This document shows, piece by piece, positions 1-5,939 of a DNA stretch of 8,528 nt (position 1 is the stretch's first letter; every line of letters starts with the position of its first letter). A program made the position numbers and the translations under genes. The notes beneath the pieces were generated by a model. That model was not told the origin of the DNA. It did no database searches and saw only the letters and a list, made by a program, of their open reading frames with translations. Location: positions 1 through 8,528 of the forward strand of contig DDSQ01000029.1 of NCBI GenBank assembly GCA_002343845.1, given 5' to 3'. This DNA comes from Planctomycetes bacterium UBA2386. Its GTDB lineage: Bacteria > Planctomycetota > UBA1135 > UBA2386.

Positions 1-90
1 AAGGAGAACCCGCGCGACGCGCTGCGCCGCCTGCGCGAGCAGCTGGCGGGCAAGGCCCCGTCCTCGGCAGCCGACCTGGCGGCGGGGTGA
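1..90 (+). CDS. C-terminal tail of an unidentified protein (partial)
   Basis: The first frame is open from the left edge to a TGA at 88-90, giving 29 residues that begin KENPRDALRRLREQLAG and end in an Ala/Gly/Ser-rich tail. The part before the tail looks like an amphipathic, Arg-rich helix, common at the C-terminus of cytoplasmic proteins. It is too short to assign to a family, and no function is offered. The next gene begins only 4 bp after this stop, so the two are probably co-transcribed. The call as coding rests on that spacing and on codons rich in G/C at the third position. Confidence 0.55.
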   Translation, partial: KENPRDALRRLREQLAGKAPSSAADLAAG

Positions 91-94
91 CGCG

Positions 95-796
95 GTGAGC
101 GACGAGCGACGAGCTGCCGTGCCGCTCCTGGGCCTGGCCGCCTTGGCCTGCGCGGTGCTGGCGATCGCCTCGGCGCCATGGGCCCTGGGGCAGCCGTGGC
201 TGAACCTCGTCTTCAAGCCGCTGGCGACCGTGGCGATCATCGCGCACGCCTGGGGTCGCGGCCAGGACCGGCCGAGCGTGCGGCGCTGGGTGCTCGCCGG
301 CCTGGTGCTGTCGCTGGCCGGCGACATCGCGCTGCTCTGGCCGCAGCAGGGTTTCCTGCCCGGTCTCCTGAGTTTCCTTCTGGCCCATGCGGCCTACCTG
401 GTCGCCTTCACACGCGAGCGGCGCCTGGCTGCGCGAGCGGCGCCGTTCGCGGCCTATGCGCTCGTCGCCGGCGTCGTGCTCGCGCAGCTGTGGCCCGGCG
501 TGCCCGCGGCGCTGCGCGTGCCGGTGGCGGTCTACGTCGTCTTCCTCGCGGCGATGGCCGCGCAGGCGGCGGTGCTGTGGCGCTGCGGATCGCCGCGCGG
601 AGCGTCGCTCGCGCTCGGCGGGGCGCTGTTCCTGCTGTCCGACGCGTTGCTGGCGACCAACCGCTTCGCTGTGCCGCTGCCGCTGTCGGGGCTGTGGATC
701 CTCGGCACCTACTGGTCGGCCCAGTGGCTGATCGCGAGCTGGCTCTCGCCGCCTGCCGCGGTGCCGCCTCACATGCCCTTGAAGAGCCCCGTGTAG
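95..796 (+). CDS. YhhN/TMEM86-family membrane protein (predicted lysoplasmalogenase family)
   Basis: This 233-residue polytopic inner-membrane protein has about seven to eight hydrophobic segments, close to the usual YhhN length. Family-type motifs are visible in order: KPL (41-43), the GD pair (76-77) in LSLAGDIALLWP, GLLSFLLAHAAYLVAF (90-105, with H98 and Y101), the M154 helix, GALFLLSDALLATNRF (176-191, with S182, D183 and N189) and TYWSAQWLIA (205-214). The animal homologue TMEM86B hydrolyses the vinyl-ether bond of lysoplasmalogens. The bacterial substrate is not established, so only the family call is firm. The start is GTG at 95, with a weak purine-rich GGGGTGA just upstream inside the preceding gene's end; no better start is visible. 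The last 28 bp overlap the 3' end of the convergent LytTR regulator gene. Confidence 0.88.
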   Translation: MSDERRAAVPLLGLAALACAVLAIASAPWALGQPWLNLVFKPLATVAIIAHAWGRGQDRPSVRRWVLAGLVLSLAGDIALLWPQQGFLPGLLSFLLAHAAYLVAFTRERRLAARAAPFAAYALVAGVVLAQLWPGVPAALRVPVAVYVVFLAAMAAQAAVLWRCGSPRGASLALGGALFLLSDALLATNRFAVPLPLSGLWILGTYWSAQWLIASWLSPPAAVPPHMPLKSPV

Positions 797-1608
797 CTGC
801 GACTGACCTCGAGCTGCTCCCGGTGGCCCTTGACGGAGACGATCTGCCGGCCGCGGAAGTCGCGGGTGACCGCGGCGATGGCCTTCACGTTGACCAGCGT
901 CGAGCGGTGGATCTGCCAGAACTGCTGGGGATCGAGCTCGTCGACGAGCTCCTTGATCGGCTTGCGGATCAGCGCCTCGAGCTGGGCGGTCTGCACGCGC
1001 GTGTACTTCTCGTCGCTGATGAAGAACAGGATGTCGTCGACCGGGATCATCTGGATCGACGGGCCGACGCTGGCCTGGATCCACTGCAGGTAGGCCGGCG
1101 GCGCCCCGGGCGTCAGCCGTGAGCTGAGCTGGTGCAGCAGCTGCTGCAGCGGCGGTGCGGCGACCTCCTGCGGCGTGCCCCGCGAGGCCAGGCGCTGGCG
1201 CACGCGGTCGGTCGTGAGCTTCAGGCGCTGCGCCTCGGCCGGCTTGAGCACGTAGTCCGCGGCGCCCTGCTCGAAGGCCTCGACCGCGTACTGGTCGTAG
1301 GCGGTGATGAAGACGATCTCGGGAAGGTAGTCGTCGGCACCCACGGGCAGCTGCGCGATCTGCCGCGCGGCCTCGACCCCGGTCAGGCCCGGCATGCGGA
1401 TGTCGAGGAAGACGACGTCCGGCCGCAGCTGCTCGACGAGCTGCACGGCCTCGATGCCGTTGCGCGCCTCGCCCACGACCTGCAGATCGGGCCAGACTTC
1501 GGCCAGCCGCGTGCGCAACTGGTCGCGCATCAGCCGCTCGTCGTCGGCGAGCACGGCGCGCGGCGCGGGGCCGGCGGGAGGGGTGGGGGTCGCGGTGCGC
1601 TCGTCCAT
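769..1608 (-). CDS. LytTR-family DNA-binding response regulator (AlgR/LytR class)
   Basis: This 279-residue protein should bind DNA as the output of the adjacent kinase. The N-terminal receiver domain (about 16-140) has the acidic pair D22/D23, the phospho-acceptor D69 in VVFLDIRMPG, T102 in FITAYD and K122 before P123, so it looks fully phosphorylatable. A linker of about 30 residues follows, then a LytTR domain (about 175-279) with the FWQIHRSTLVNV motif (230-241), a late-strand REQLEVSRSY (263-272) and a conserved FKGM-type end. LytTR domains bind paired direct repeats through beta-strands rather than a helix-turn-helix. The ATG at 1608 is preceded by AGGA at a suitable distance. It lies 86 bp downstream of the kinase gene on the same strand, so a two-gene operon is likely. 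It could be called AlgR-like, but orthology is not claimed. Confidence 0.95.
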   Translation of the reverse strand: MDERTATPTPPAGPAPRAVLADDERLMRDQLRTRLAEVWPDLQVVGEARNGIEAVQLVEQLRPDVVFLDIRMPGLTGVEAARQIAQLPVGADDYLPEIVFITAYDQYAVEAFEQGAADYVLKPAEAQRLKLTTDRVRQRLASRGTPQEVAAPPLQQLLHQLSSRLTPGAPPAYLQWIQASVGPSIQMIPVDDILFFISDEKYTRVQTAQLEALIRKPIKELVDELDPQQFWQIHRSTLVNVKAIAAVTRDFRGRQIVSVKGHREQLEVSRSYTGLFKGM

Positions 1609-1621
1609 CGCGCGATCCTAA

Positions 1622-1640
1622 GCCGGAAGGCGGCTTCGGC
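1622..1640 (-). other. Small imperfect hairpin in the kinase-regulator gap
   Basis: On the transcribed strand, GCCGAAG can pair with CTTCCGGC with one bulged C and a 4-nt loop, ending about 13 nt before the regulator's ATG. No T-run follows, so it is not a typical intrinsic terminator. It could mildly affect messenger stability or translation of the regulator. Such stems are frequent by chance at this GC content. Confidence 0.2.
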
Positions 1641-1694
1641 GGGATGTCGATCGCGGCTCCCGGCTGCGCGCAAGCGGTGGCGGCGCGGCGCGCC

Positions 1695-3215
1695 TCACGC
1701 CCCCTCGCTGTCGAGCGAACGGTACGGCACCGTGATCGTCACGGTCGTGCCGCCGGCCGGGTTGGCGGTGACCGAGAGCGAGGCCTTCGGCCCGTAGATC
1801 AGCTGCAGCCGCTCGCGGATGTTGGCCAGGCCCACGCCGGTGCCGGCGGTCGGCGCCTTGCCGAAGCCCAGGCCGGTGTCGGCCACGCTCACCGCGAGCT
1901 TGCCGTGGACGATCTCGGCCCGGACCTTCAGCGAGCCTCCGTCCGGCTTCGGCTCGAGCCCGTGCTTGATCGCGTTCTCGACGAGGGTCTGGATCATCAT
2001 CGGCGGGAACTCGGCCGACAGCAGCCCGTCGGGGACGTCGATCTCGGTGCTCAGCCGTTCCTCCATGCGCACCTTCAGGATCTCGAGGTACGGGCGGATC
2101 ACCGCGAGCTCGCGCGCCAGGTCGCGCGGCGCGGCGCTGTCCTGCGCCTCGCGCATCGTCGGCATGCTCGCGCGCAGCAGCGCGATCAGGTTCTTCTGCA
2201 TCTGGCTGGCACGCTGCGGGTCGACCTCGATCAGGTGGTCGATGCTGGCGAGCGTGTTGAAGAGGAAGTGCGGCTCCACCTGCGCCTGCATCGCGGCCAT
2301 GCGCGCCTCGACGACCTGGCGCTTCAGCGACTCGGCCTCGGCGGTCTCGGTGGCGCGGGCGGCCTTCACCTCGGCCTGCAGCCGGCCCTTGTACGTCGCC
2401 TTGATGATCGCCGAGGCGAGGATCCAGATCATCGCCAGGTCGGTCAGGAAGTCGCCCCAGTGCACCGTCCGGGTCTTCTGCACGCGCCGCGTGGCGCCGG
2501 CCAGCCCCGCCTCCTTCAGCGCGCGGCGTGCCTCCTCGACGGCCTCGCGCGCGGCCTCGTGGGCCTCTCGGGTGGCCTGCTCGGCTTCGCGCTGGGCCTC
2601 CTCGACGGCGCGCCGGGCCTCCTGCTGCGCCTCGCGCTGTGCCTGGGCGGCCTCGTCCGTGGCTTCCTGCACGGCCCGGCGGGCCTCGGCGACCGCCTCG
2701 CGGGCGATGTCGCGCGCCGCGCTGTTCGGCAGCGGGATCGTCACGCCGCCGTCGGCCGCGGCGGCCGATGCGGCGCTGCCCGGCGCCGCCGCTGACGCGG
2801 CAGACGCCGCGGTGGCAGGCTTGCGTGGACGGATGCGGATGCCGCGTTCGTCGATCGAGATGTCCAGGCCCTCGCCGCCGCTGGCGCCGGGTGCCGGCTT
2901 CTCGATCTTGATCACCGGCTGGCGATCGGCCGTGCCGGCCTTCGGCGGCTTGGGCAGCTCCGGCGGCTTGGGCAGCTCGGGCAGTTCGATCGGCTCGTCG
3001 ACCCACTCGGTGACCTTGACCCGGAAGGGCGGCAGCGACTGCGTGATCCCGGTGATGATCATCAGCAGGATCGCCAGCAGGATGAACCGCCACCAGGTGA
3101 TCGAGACGAGCCAGCTCGCGTAGCGGTGGAAGCCGCGCAGGAAGGTCTGCAGCGCCGGATCGATGCGCTGCCGCCACGATGGTGCCGCAGCGGGGGGAGG
3201 GGTGACCGTGGACAT
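1695..3215 (-). CDS. LytS/AlgZ-class sensor histidine kinase with a Pro-rich and Ala/Glu/Arg helical sensor region
   Basis: This 506-residue membrane kinase should autophosphorylate and pass phosphate to the LytTR regulator encoded just downstream. Visible parts in order: a basic N-terminus; membrane helix 1 (about 41-59, SITWWRFILLAILLMII); a Pro/Lys/Glu stretch with LPELPKPPELPKPPK (78-92); a short DISIDERGIRIRP segment (118-130); an Ala/Ser linker (134-155); a charged helix (about 167-237) rich in EARRAV-type repeats; membrane helix 2 (about 255-272); a coiled-coil linker; the His_kinase motif EPHFLFNTL with H316; and an ATPase domain with the N-box LVENAIKHG (N414), DTGLGFG (D446) and GTGVGLANIRERL (458-470). 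The catalytic half is complete. LytS itself has several more membrane helices, so the sensor is unlike that type. The frame stays open upstream to 3872, but the ATG at 3215 fits the N-terminal composition and avoids antisense overlap with the sigma gene. Confidence 0.92.
   Translation of the reverse strand: MSTVTPPPAAAPSWRQRIDPALQTFLRGFHRYASWLVSITWWRFILLAILLMIITGITQSLPPFRVKVTEWVDEPIELPELPKPPELPKPPKAGTADRQPVIKIEKPAPGASGGEGLDISIDERGIRIRPRKPATAASAASAAAPGSAASAAAADGGVTIPLPNSAARDIAREAVAEARRAVQEATDEAAQAQREAQQEARRAVEEAQREAEQATREAHEAAREAVEEARRALKEAGLAGATRRVQKTRTVHWGDFLTDLAMIWILASAIIKATYKGRLQAEVKAARATETAEAESLKRQVVEARMAAMQAQVEPHFLFNTLASIDHLIEVDPQRASQMQKNLIALLRASMPTMREAQDSAAPRDLARELAVIRPYLEILKVRMEERLSTEIDVPDGLLSAEFPPMMIQTLVENAIKHGLEPKPDGGSLKVRAEIVHGKLAVSVADTGLGFGKAPTAGTGVGLANIRERLQLIYGPKASLSVTANPAGGTTVTITVPYRSLDSEGA
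2523..2715 (-). repeat. Degenerate internal repeat coding the kinase's Ala/Glu/Arg helix
   Basis: On the plus strand this stretch shows reiterated units such as CCTCCTCGACGGC (two copies, near 2533 and 2600) interleaved with GGCCTC and CTCGCG. They encode the kinase segment of about residues 167-231. At protein level REAVAEARRAVQEA (172-185) recurs as REAVEEARRALKEA (223-236), and EARRAV appears again near 199-204. Spacings between copies are 22 and 29 residues, a mix of 7- and 11-residue steps, as expected for a long continuous or coiled helix. The repeats suggest growth by internal duplication or slippage. Confidence 0.6.
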
Positions 3216-3399
3216 GGTGGGCCGCCTGGACGCGATGGCCTGCACTGTACGCAGCGCCCGAGCGCCCGGCCCGGTCGCCGCGACGCGCCGTTGCCGGCGC
3301 GGGATGGGCTGCAGCGGCGGCCGACGGGCCGCGGCAGGCCCGATGCGCCGGCCGGGCAACCGGCGCCGGAGGTCCAGAGACCCTGCGGACAACAGGGAC

Positions 3400-3428
3400 G
3401 GAACTTTCCCCCGGCTGCGGCCCAATAC
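3400..3428 (+). promoter_or_regulatory. Candidate ECF-type promoter upstream of the sigma gene
   Basis: GGAACTT at 3400-3406 matches the classic -35 element of ECF sigma factors. With a 16-bp gap the -10 would fall on CAATAC (3423-3428), a poor ECF -10; the better-looking CGTCC (3429-3433) is too far away at about 24 bp from GGAAC. The element lies about 50 bp before the start codon, as expected for an autoregulated ECF gene. The -35 match is clear, but the pair as a whole is weak. Confidence 0.27.
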
Positions 3429-3451
3429 CGTCCGAACGACCCGTAGACGGT
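3427..3451 (+). repeat. Inverted repeat ACCGTC-N13-GACGGT next to the sigma start codon
   Basis: A perfect 6-bp inverted repeat (3427-3432 and 3446-3451) ends 6 bp before the sigma ATG. As DNA it could be an operator for a dimeric repressor. As RNA it would form a stem with a 13-nt loop whose right arm contains part of the only purine-rich GGTGGA (3449-3454) that could serve as ribosome binding site. The arms are certain; the role is not known. Confidence 0.4.
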
Positions 3452-3457
3452 GGATCC

Positions 3458-4096
3458 ATGTTGCGCTTCGCCCCGCCCCGCTCCCGAGCGCCGCTGCCCG
3501 GCTCGCGATCGGGCACGGCAGGCGCGGCCGAGGCCGATGCTGCCGCGCTCGTGCTGCGCGTCGCCCGGGGCGATCCACAGGCCCTGGACGAGGCCTATCG
3601 CCGCGAGGGCGCCGCCGTCTATCGCTACGCGCTGGGCCTGTGCGGCAATCCCGCGTGGGCGGCCGACGCGACGCAGGACGCCTTCGTCGTGCTCGCGACG
3701 CGGCCCGACGGCTTCGACGCGCGGCGCGGCAGCCTCGGCGCATGGTTGGCCGGCGTCGCGCGGCATGCCCTGCTCGCGCAGTGGCGGCAGCGCGCCGCCG
3801 AGTCGCCGTGGCCAGGGCCCGACCCGCACACGGCCGACGACGACACCCCGGCGGCCGATCCGCAGTCGCCATCGCCGGAGACGCTGCTCGTGCAGGTGCA
3901 GAGCGGAGCCGCGGTCTGGGCCGCGGTGTGCCGGTTGCCGTTCGCCCAGCGCGAGGCCGTCGTGCTGGTCGACCTGCAGGAGCGCAGCTACGAGGACGCG
4001 GCGCGGATCGCCGGCATCGAGATCAACACGCTGCGCACGCGGCTGCACCGCGGACGGGCGCGGCTCGCGCAATGGCTCGGAGGGCCCGACCGATGA
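3458..4096 (+). CDS. ECF-family RNA polymerase sigma factor (sigma-70, RpoE-like)
   Basis: This 212-residue protein has the two-domain layout of ECF sigma factors. Region 2 (about 27-112) starts at AALVLRVARGDPQALDEAYR and includes VYRYALGLCGN, the region 2.2 core ADATQDAFVVLA (69-80) and the region 2.3/2.4 stretch GSLGAWLAGVARH (91-103), then WRQR. An acidic, Pro-rich linker (113-142) follows. Region 4 (about 150-207) has LPFAQREAVVLVDLQERSYEDAA and a helix-turn-helix, AARIAGIEINTLRTRLHRGRARL, that should read the -35 box. The first 20 or so residues are an Arg/Pro-rich extension outside region 2, so the start is less certain; a GTG at codon 32 would lie inside the domain and is unlikely. 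Its stop overlaps the next start (ATGA), suggesting translational coupling to a regulator protein. Confidence 0.93.
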   Translation: MLRFAPPRSRAPLPGSRSGTAGAAEADAAALVLRVARGDPQALDEAYRREGAAVYRYALGLCGNPAWAADATQDAFVVLATRPDGFDARRGSLGAWLAGVARHALLAQWRQRAAESPWPGPDPHTADDDTPAADPQSPSPETLLVQVQSGAAVWAAVCRLPFAQREAVVLVDLQERSYEDAARIAGIEINTLRTRLHRGRARLAQWLGGPDR

Positions 4097-4695
4097 CCAC
4101 CCACGCAGGCCGAGCGGGGCATCCGGCCCCGCCGCCGGACGCACAGGCCGCGACGCACGGCGCCCTGTCGACAGCCGCCCGCGAGATGACGCTGCGGCAG
4201 GCGCTGGACGCCGCGCGCGCCACGTTCGCGCGCGAGCTGCCGCCCGCCTCGCTGCAGGCGCGCGTGCGGAGCGCGGCGGCCGCGGCGCAAGGGCGACGGC
4301 CTCGGCCGGATGCCGTCGTCGCAGTGCGCGGCGGCGCACCGGGACGCAGCGGCCCCGGCGCCTGGGACTGGCCGGCCGCCGCGGCAGTTGCGGTCGCGCT
4401 GCCGCTGGCCGTCGCCATGACGCTGGCGCTGCCACCGCCGACCCCGACGGGCGACGGCGCGGCCCACGGCGGCGCGCCGTCCAGCGGCTTCGTGCCGGTG
4501 GCCGGCCCCGAGGTGCTGCGCCTGGCTGCGACGCCGGAGATGCCGGCCTGGGTCGTCAGCACCGAGCTGCCGCGCGAGCGGCTGGGGCTGCTCGGGCTGC
4601 CCTACGACCCCGCGCGCGCCGCCGAGACCGTGCGCGCCGAACTCCTGCTGCACGGCTCCGGGGCCGTGCTGGCGGTGCGGCTCGTCACGCCCTGA
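4093..4695 (+). CDS. Single-pass membrane protein, probable anti-sigma factor
   Basis: This 200-residue protein has a soluble N-terminal part with a helix REMTLRQALDAARATFARELP (30-50) and a second helix near 52-66. A basic, Gly-rich linker follows, then one strong membrane segment (about 94-114, PAAAAVAVALPLAVAMTLALP) and a small outer domain (about 132-200) with the motifs PAWVVSTELPRERLGLLGLP and ETVRAELLL. That is the topology of ECF anti-sigma factors: sigma-binding part in the cytoplasm, sensor part in the periplasm. The ATGA overlap with the sigma gene supports the role. It has no cysteine at all, so it cannot have the HxxxCxxC zinc motif of the common ZAS anti-sigma class, and no RskA-type family is clearly recognised. 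The assignment therefore rests on position and topology. The start is fixed by the overlap. Confidence 0.7.
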   Translation: MTTHAGRAGHPAPPPDAQAATHGALSTAAREMTLRQALDAARATFARELPPASLQARVRSAAAAAQGRRPRPDAVVAVRGGAPGRSGPGAWDWPAAAAVAVALPLAVAMTLALPPPTPTGDGAAHGGAPSSGFVPVAGPEVLRLAATPEMPAWVVSTELPRERLGLLGLPYDPARAAETVRAELLLHGSGAVLAVRLVTP

Positions 4696-4748
4696 AGACC
4701 CGGACGGCTGCCTCAGCCACGATCGACCTCGACCCTGGAGCCCGCACG
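4696..4748 (+). promoter_or_regulatory. Short gap with small stem-loop and GGAG ribosome binding site
   Basis: The 53-bp gap holds a compact stem GGCTG-CCT-CAGCC (4706-4718), a CGATCG palindrome (4720-4725) and the GGAG (4737-4740) that sets the start of the exported protein 8 bp downstream. There is no T-run, so the stem is not an intrinsic terminator; it may mark an mRNA processing or stability point between the second and third genes. Confidence 0.35.
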
Positions 4749-5939
4749 ATGACACTCCCGAAACCTTCTCTCGCCCTGGCCTGGCGCGCTGCCGCGCTGG
4801 CCGTCCTGAGCTGGCAGGCCGGCGCGGCGGGCGCGGTGACGACCGACGCCCCTCAGGCCCCGCCGTCGGCCCGCACGCCGGTGCCGCCGATGGACCTCGC
4901 GCAGGCTCTGCAGGCCGTGGCCGGGTTTGGCGAAGACACCTTCCGCTGGATCGGCCGCGAGATGGGCCAGGAGCGCATCGTCAAGGGCGCGCCGTACTGC
5001 GCCGACGCGGTGCACGAATCGATCCAGCCGCTGGCCGACGGCAACCGCATCGTCGAGCGCCGCACGACCCGGCTGTGCCGTGACGGCGAAGGCCGCACGC
5101 GACAGGAGGTCAAGGCGCGCGACGGCCGGCAGACGATCTACCTGCGCGATCCGGTCGCCGGCGAGTCGTGGGTGCTGGACCCCCAGGACAAGACGGCGCG
5201 CCGCAGCCTGGGCGCGATGGCGGCCCGCCTTGGCGACGGCGACGGCCCGTTCGGGGACAGCGCCGCCTGGCGGGACTATGCGCATCGCCTGCGCGAGTGG
5301 GCGCGCCAGATGGCCGAGCGCGCGCGAGAGGCCGCCATGCCCGGGTCGTCCGCGCCACCAGCGCCACCGGTGCCGGCTGTTCCGCCGGCACCGGCGCCCC
5401 GCGCCGCACCGTCCTCCGAGCCGTCCGCGACCACTCCCGCCGCCGAGCCCGTCGTGGTCACGCGCCACGAATCGACCGATGCCCAGGGACGCGTGCGCGA
5501 CGTCGAGGTGCACGTGCTGCGCCTGCCGCAGGACCCGCCGCCGCTGCCGGGGGCCGCCGGCGCGGTGCCGCTGCCGCCCCCGGCCGTCGGCCTCCACGCA
5601 GCCCGCTTCGCGCCGCGAGGTCCTGGCAGCGTGACCCCGTTGCCGCCGCGCGAGATCGACGGCGTGCGCGCCAACGGCGAACGCACGACGTGGACCATCG
5701 AGGCCGGCCGCATCGGCAACGAGAAGCCGATCGTCATCACGCGCGAGGTCTGGACCTCGCCGGACCTGATGCTGACGCTGTCGTCGCGCGACGTCGATCC
5801 GCGCAGCGGCGAGATCAACTACCGGCTGCAGAACCTGCGCCGCGGAGAACCCGACCCCGCGCTGTTCAAGGTGCCGGCCGACTACGACACGGGCCGCAAG
5901 CGCATCCCGCGGACGCCGGCGTCCGGGGCCCGGGGGTGA
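4749..5939 (+). CDS. Exported periplasmic protein of an uncharacterised family, third gene of the ECF operon
   Basis: This 396-residue protein has a Sec-type signal peptide (about 1-29, with cleavage after AAGA or AGAV). An N-terminal half (about 55-155) contains C84 and C110, LADGNRIVERRTTRLCRDGEGRTRQE (96-120, one of the best family matches) and IYLRDPVAGESWVLDP (130-145). Next come an amphipathic helix (172-196) and a long Pro/Ala linker (199-233). The C-terminal half (about 300-380) reads DGVRANGERTTWTIEAG, RIGNEKPI, VWTSPDLMLTLSSRDVDPRSGE, and ends EPDPALFKVPADY. From memory, proteins with both halves occur as periplasmic hypotheticals in Acidobacteria and Proteobacteria; the function is not known to me. 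GGAG at 4737-4740 is well spaced from the ATG. It starts 53 bp after the anti-sigma stop, so it probably belongs to the same operon. The two cysteines could form a disulfide. Confidence 0.82.
   Translation: MTLPKPSLALAWRAAALAVLSWQAGAAGAVTTDAPQAPPSARTPVPPMDLAQALQAVAGFGEDTFRWIGREMGQERIVKGAPYCADAVHESIQPLADGNRIVERRTTRLCRDGEGRTRQEVKARDGRQTIYLRDPVAGESWVLDPQDKTARRSLGAMAARLGDGDGPFGDSAAWRDYAHRLREWARQMAERAREAAMPGSSAPPAPPVPAVPPAPAPRAAPSSEPSATTPAAEPVVVTRHESTDAQGRVRDVEVHVLRLPQDPPPLPGAAGAVPLPPPAVGLHAARFAPRGPGSVTPLPPREIDGVRANGERTTWTIEAGRIGNEKPIVITREVWTSPDLMLTLSSRDVDPRSGEINYRLQNLRRGEPDPALFKVPADYDTGRKRIPRTPASGARG

Larger units (their letters stand above)
3216..3457. promoter_or_regulatory. Divergent intergenic region between the kinase and sigma-factor operons
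   Basis: These 242 bp separate two divergently transcribed operons and must carry both promoters. No convincing sigma-70 promoter pair is visible for the kinase; TACAGT on the minus strand (complement of 3244-3249) is a possible -10 without a matching -35. On the sigma side there is a CCCTG-N7-CAGGG inverted repeat (3381-3397), a GGAACTT element (3400-3406) and an ACCGTC-N13-GACGGT inverted repeat (3427-3451). The region is slightly less GC-rich near the sigma gene, consistent with a promoter. No convincing small coding frame was seen. Confidence 0.6.

Noticed and set aside
1..6. AAGGAG at the very left edge looks like a strong ribosome binding site.
   Set aside because: It lies inside the open frame of the partial upstream gene and no start codon opening a supported gene follows at the right distance.
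1644..2795. Plus-strand frame opposite the kinase with repeated GLLDG/GLLGFALGLL-like hydrophobic peptides.
   Set aside because: It is the antisense reading of the Ala/Glu/Arg helix repeats; the apparent membrane-like pattern comes from the codon complement, not from a gene.
3286..3295. CGCCGTTGCC as an AlgR/LytTR binding site.
   Set aside because: Only a five-base core matches and no second repeat at LytTR spacing is seen; such matches occur by chance.
1618..3516. A second 632-residue minus-strand frame across the kinase gene.
   Set aside because: It is dominated by Arg, Gly and Pro and shows no domain. The overlapping frame contains all kinase motifs, so this is a GC-driven shadow.
3216..3872. 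Longer kinase start, up to position 3872.
   Set aside because: It would add over 200 Arg-rich residues antisense to the sigma gene. The ATG at 3215 gives a normal short basic N-terminus before the first membrane helix.
3163..4695. A 510-residue plus-strand open frame beginning inside the kinase gene and running through the sigma gene in another frame to the anti-sigma stop.
   Set aside because: Only its last 200 codons (from 4093) have a sensible protein. The earlier part is Arg/Ala/Pro-rich shadow sequence antisense to the kinase 5' end and out of frame with the sigma gene.
3450..4748. Upstream extension of the exported protein's frame to 3450.
   Set aside because: It would run out of frame through both the sigma and anti-sigma genes, is Arg-rich shadow sequence, and would remove the signal peptide from the N-terminus that begins at 4749.
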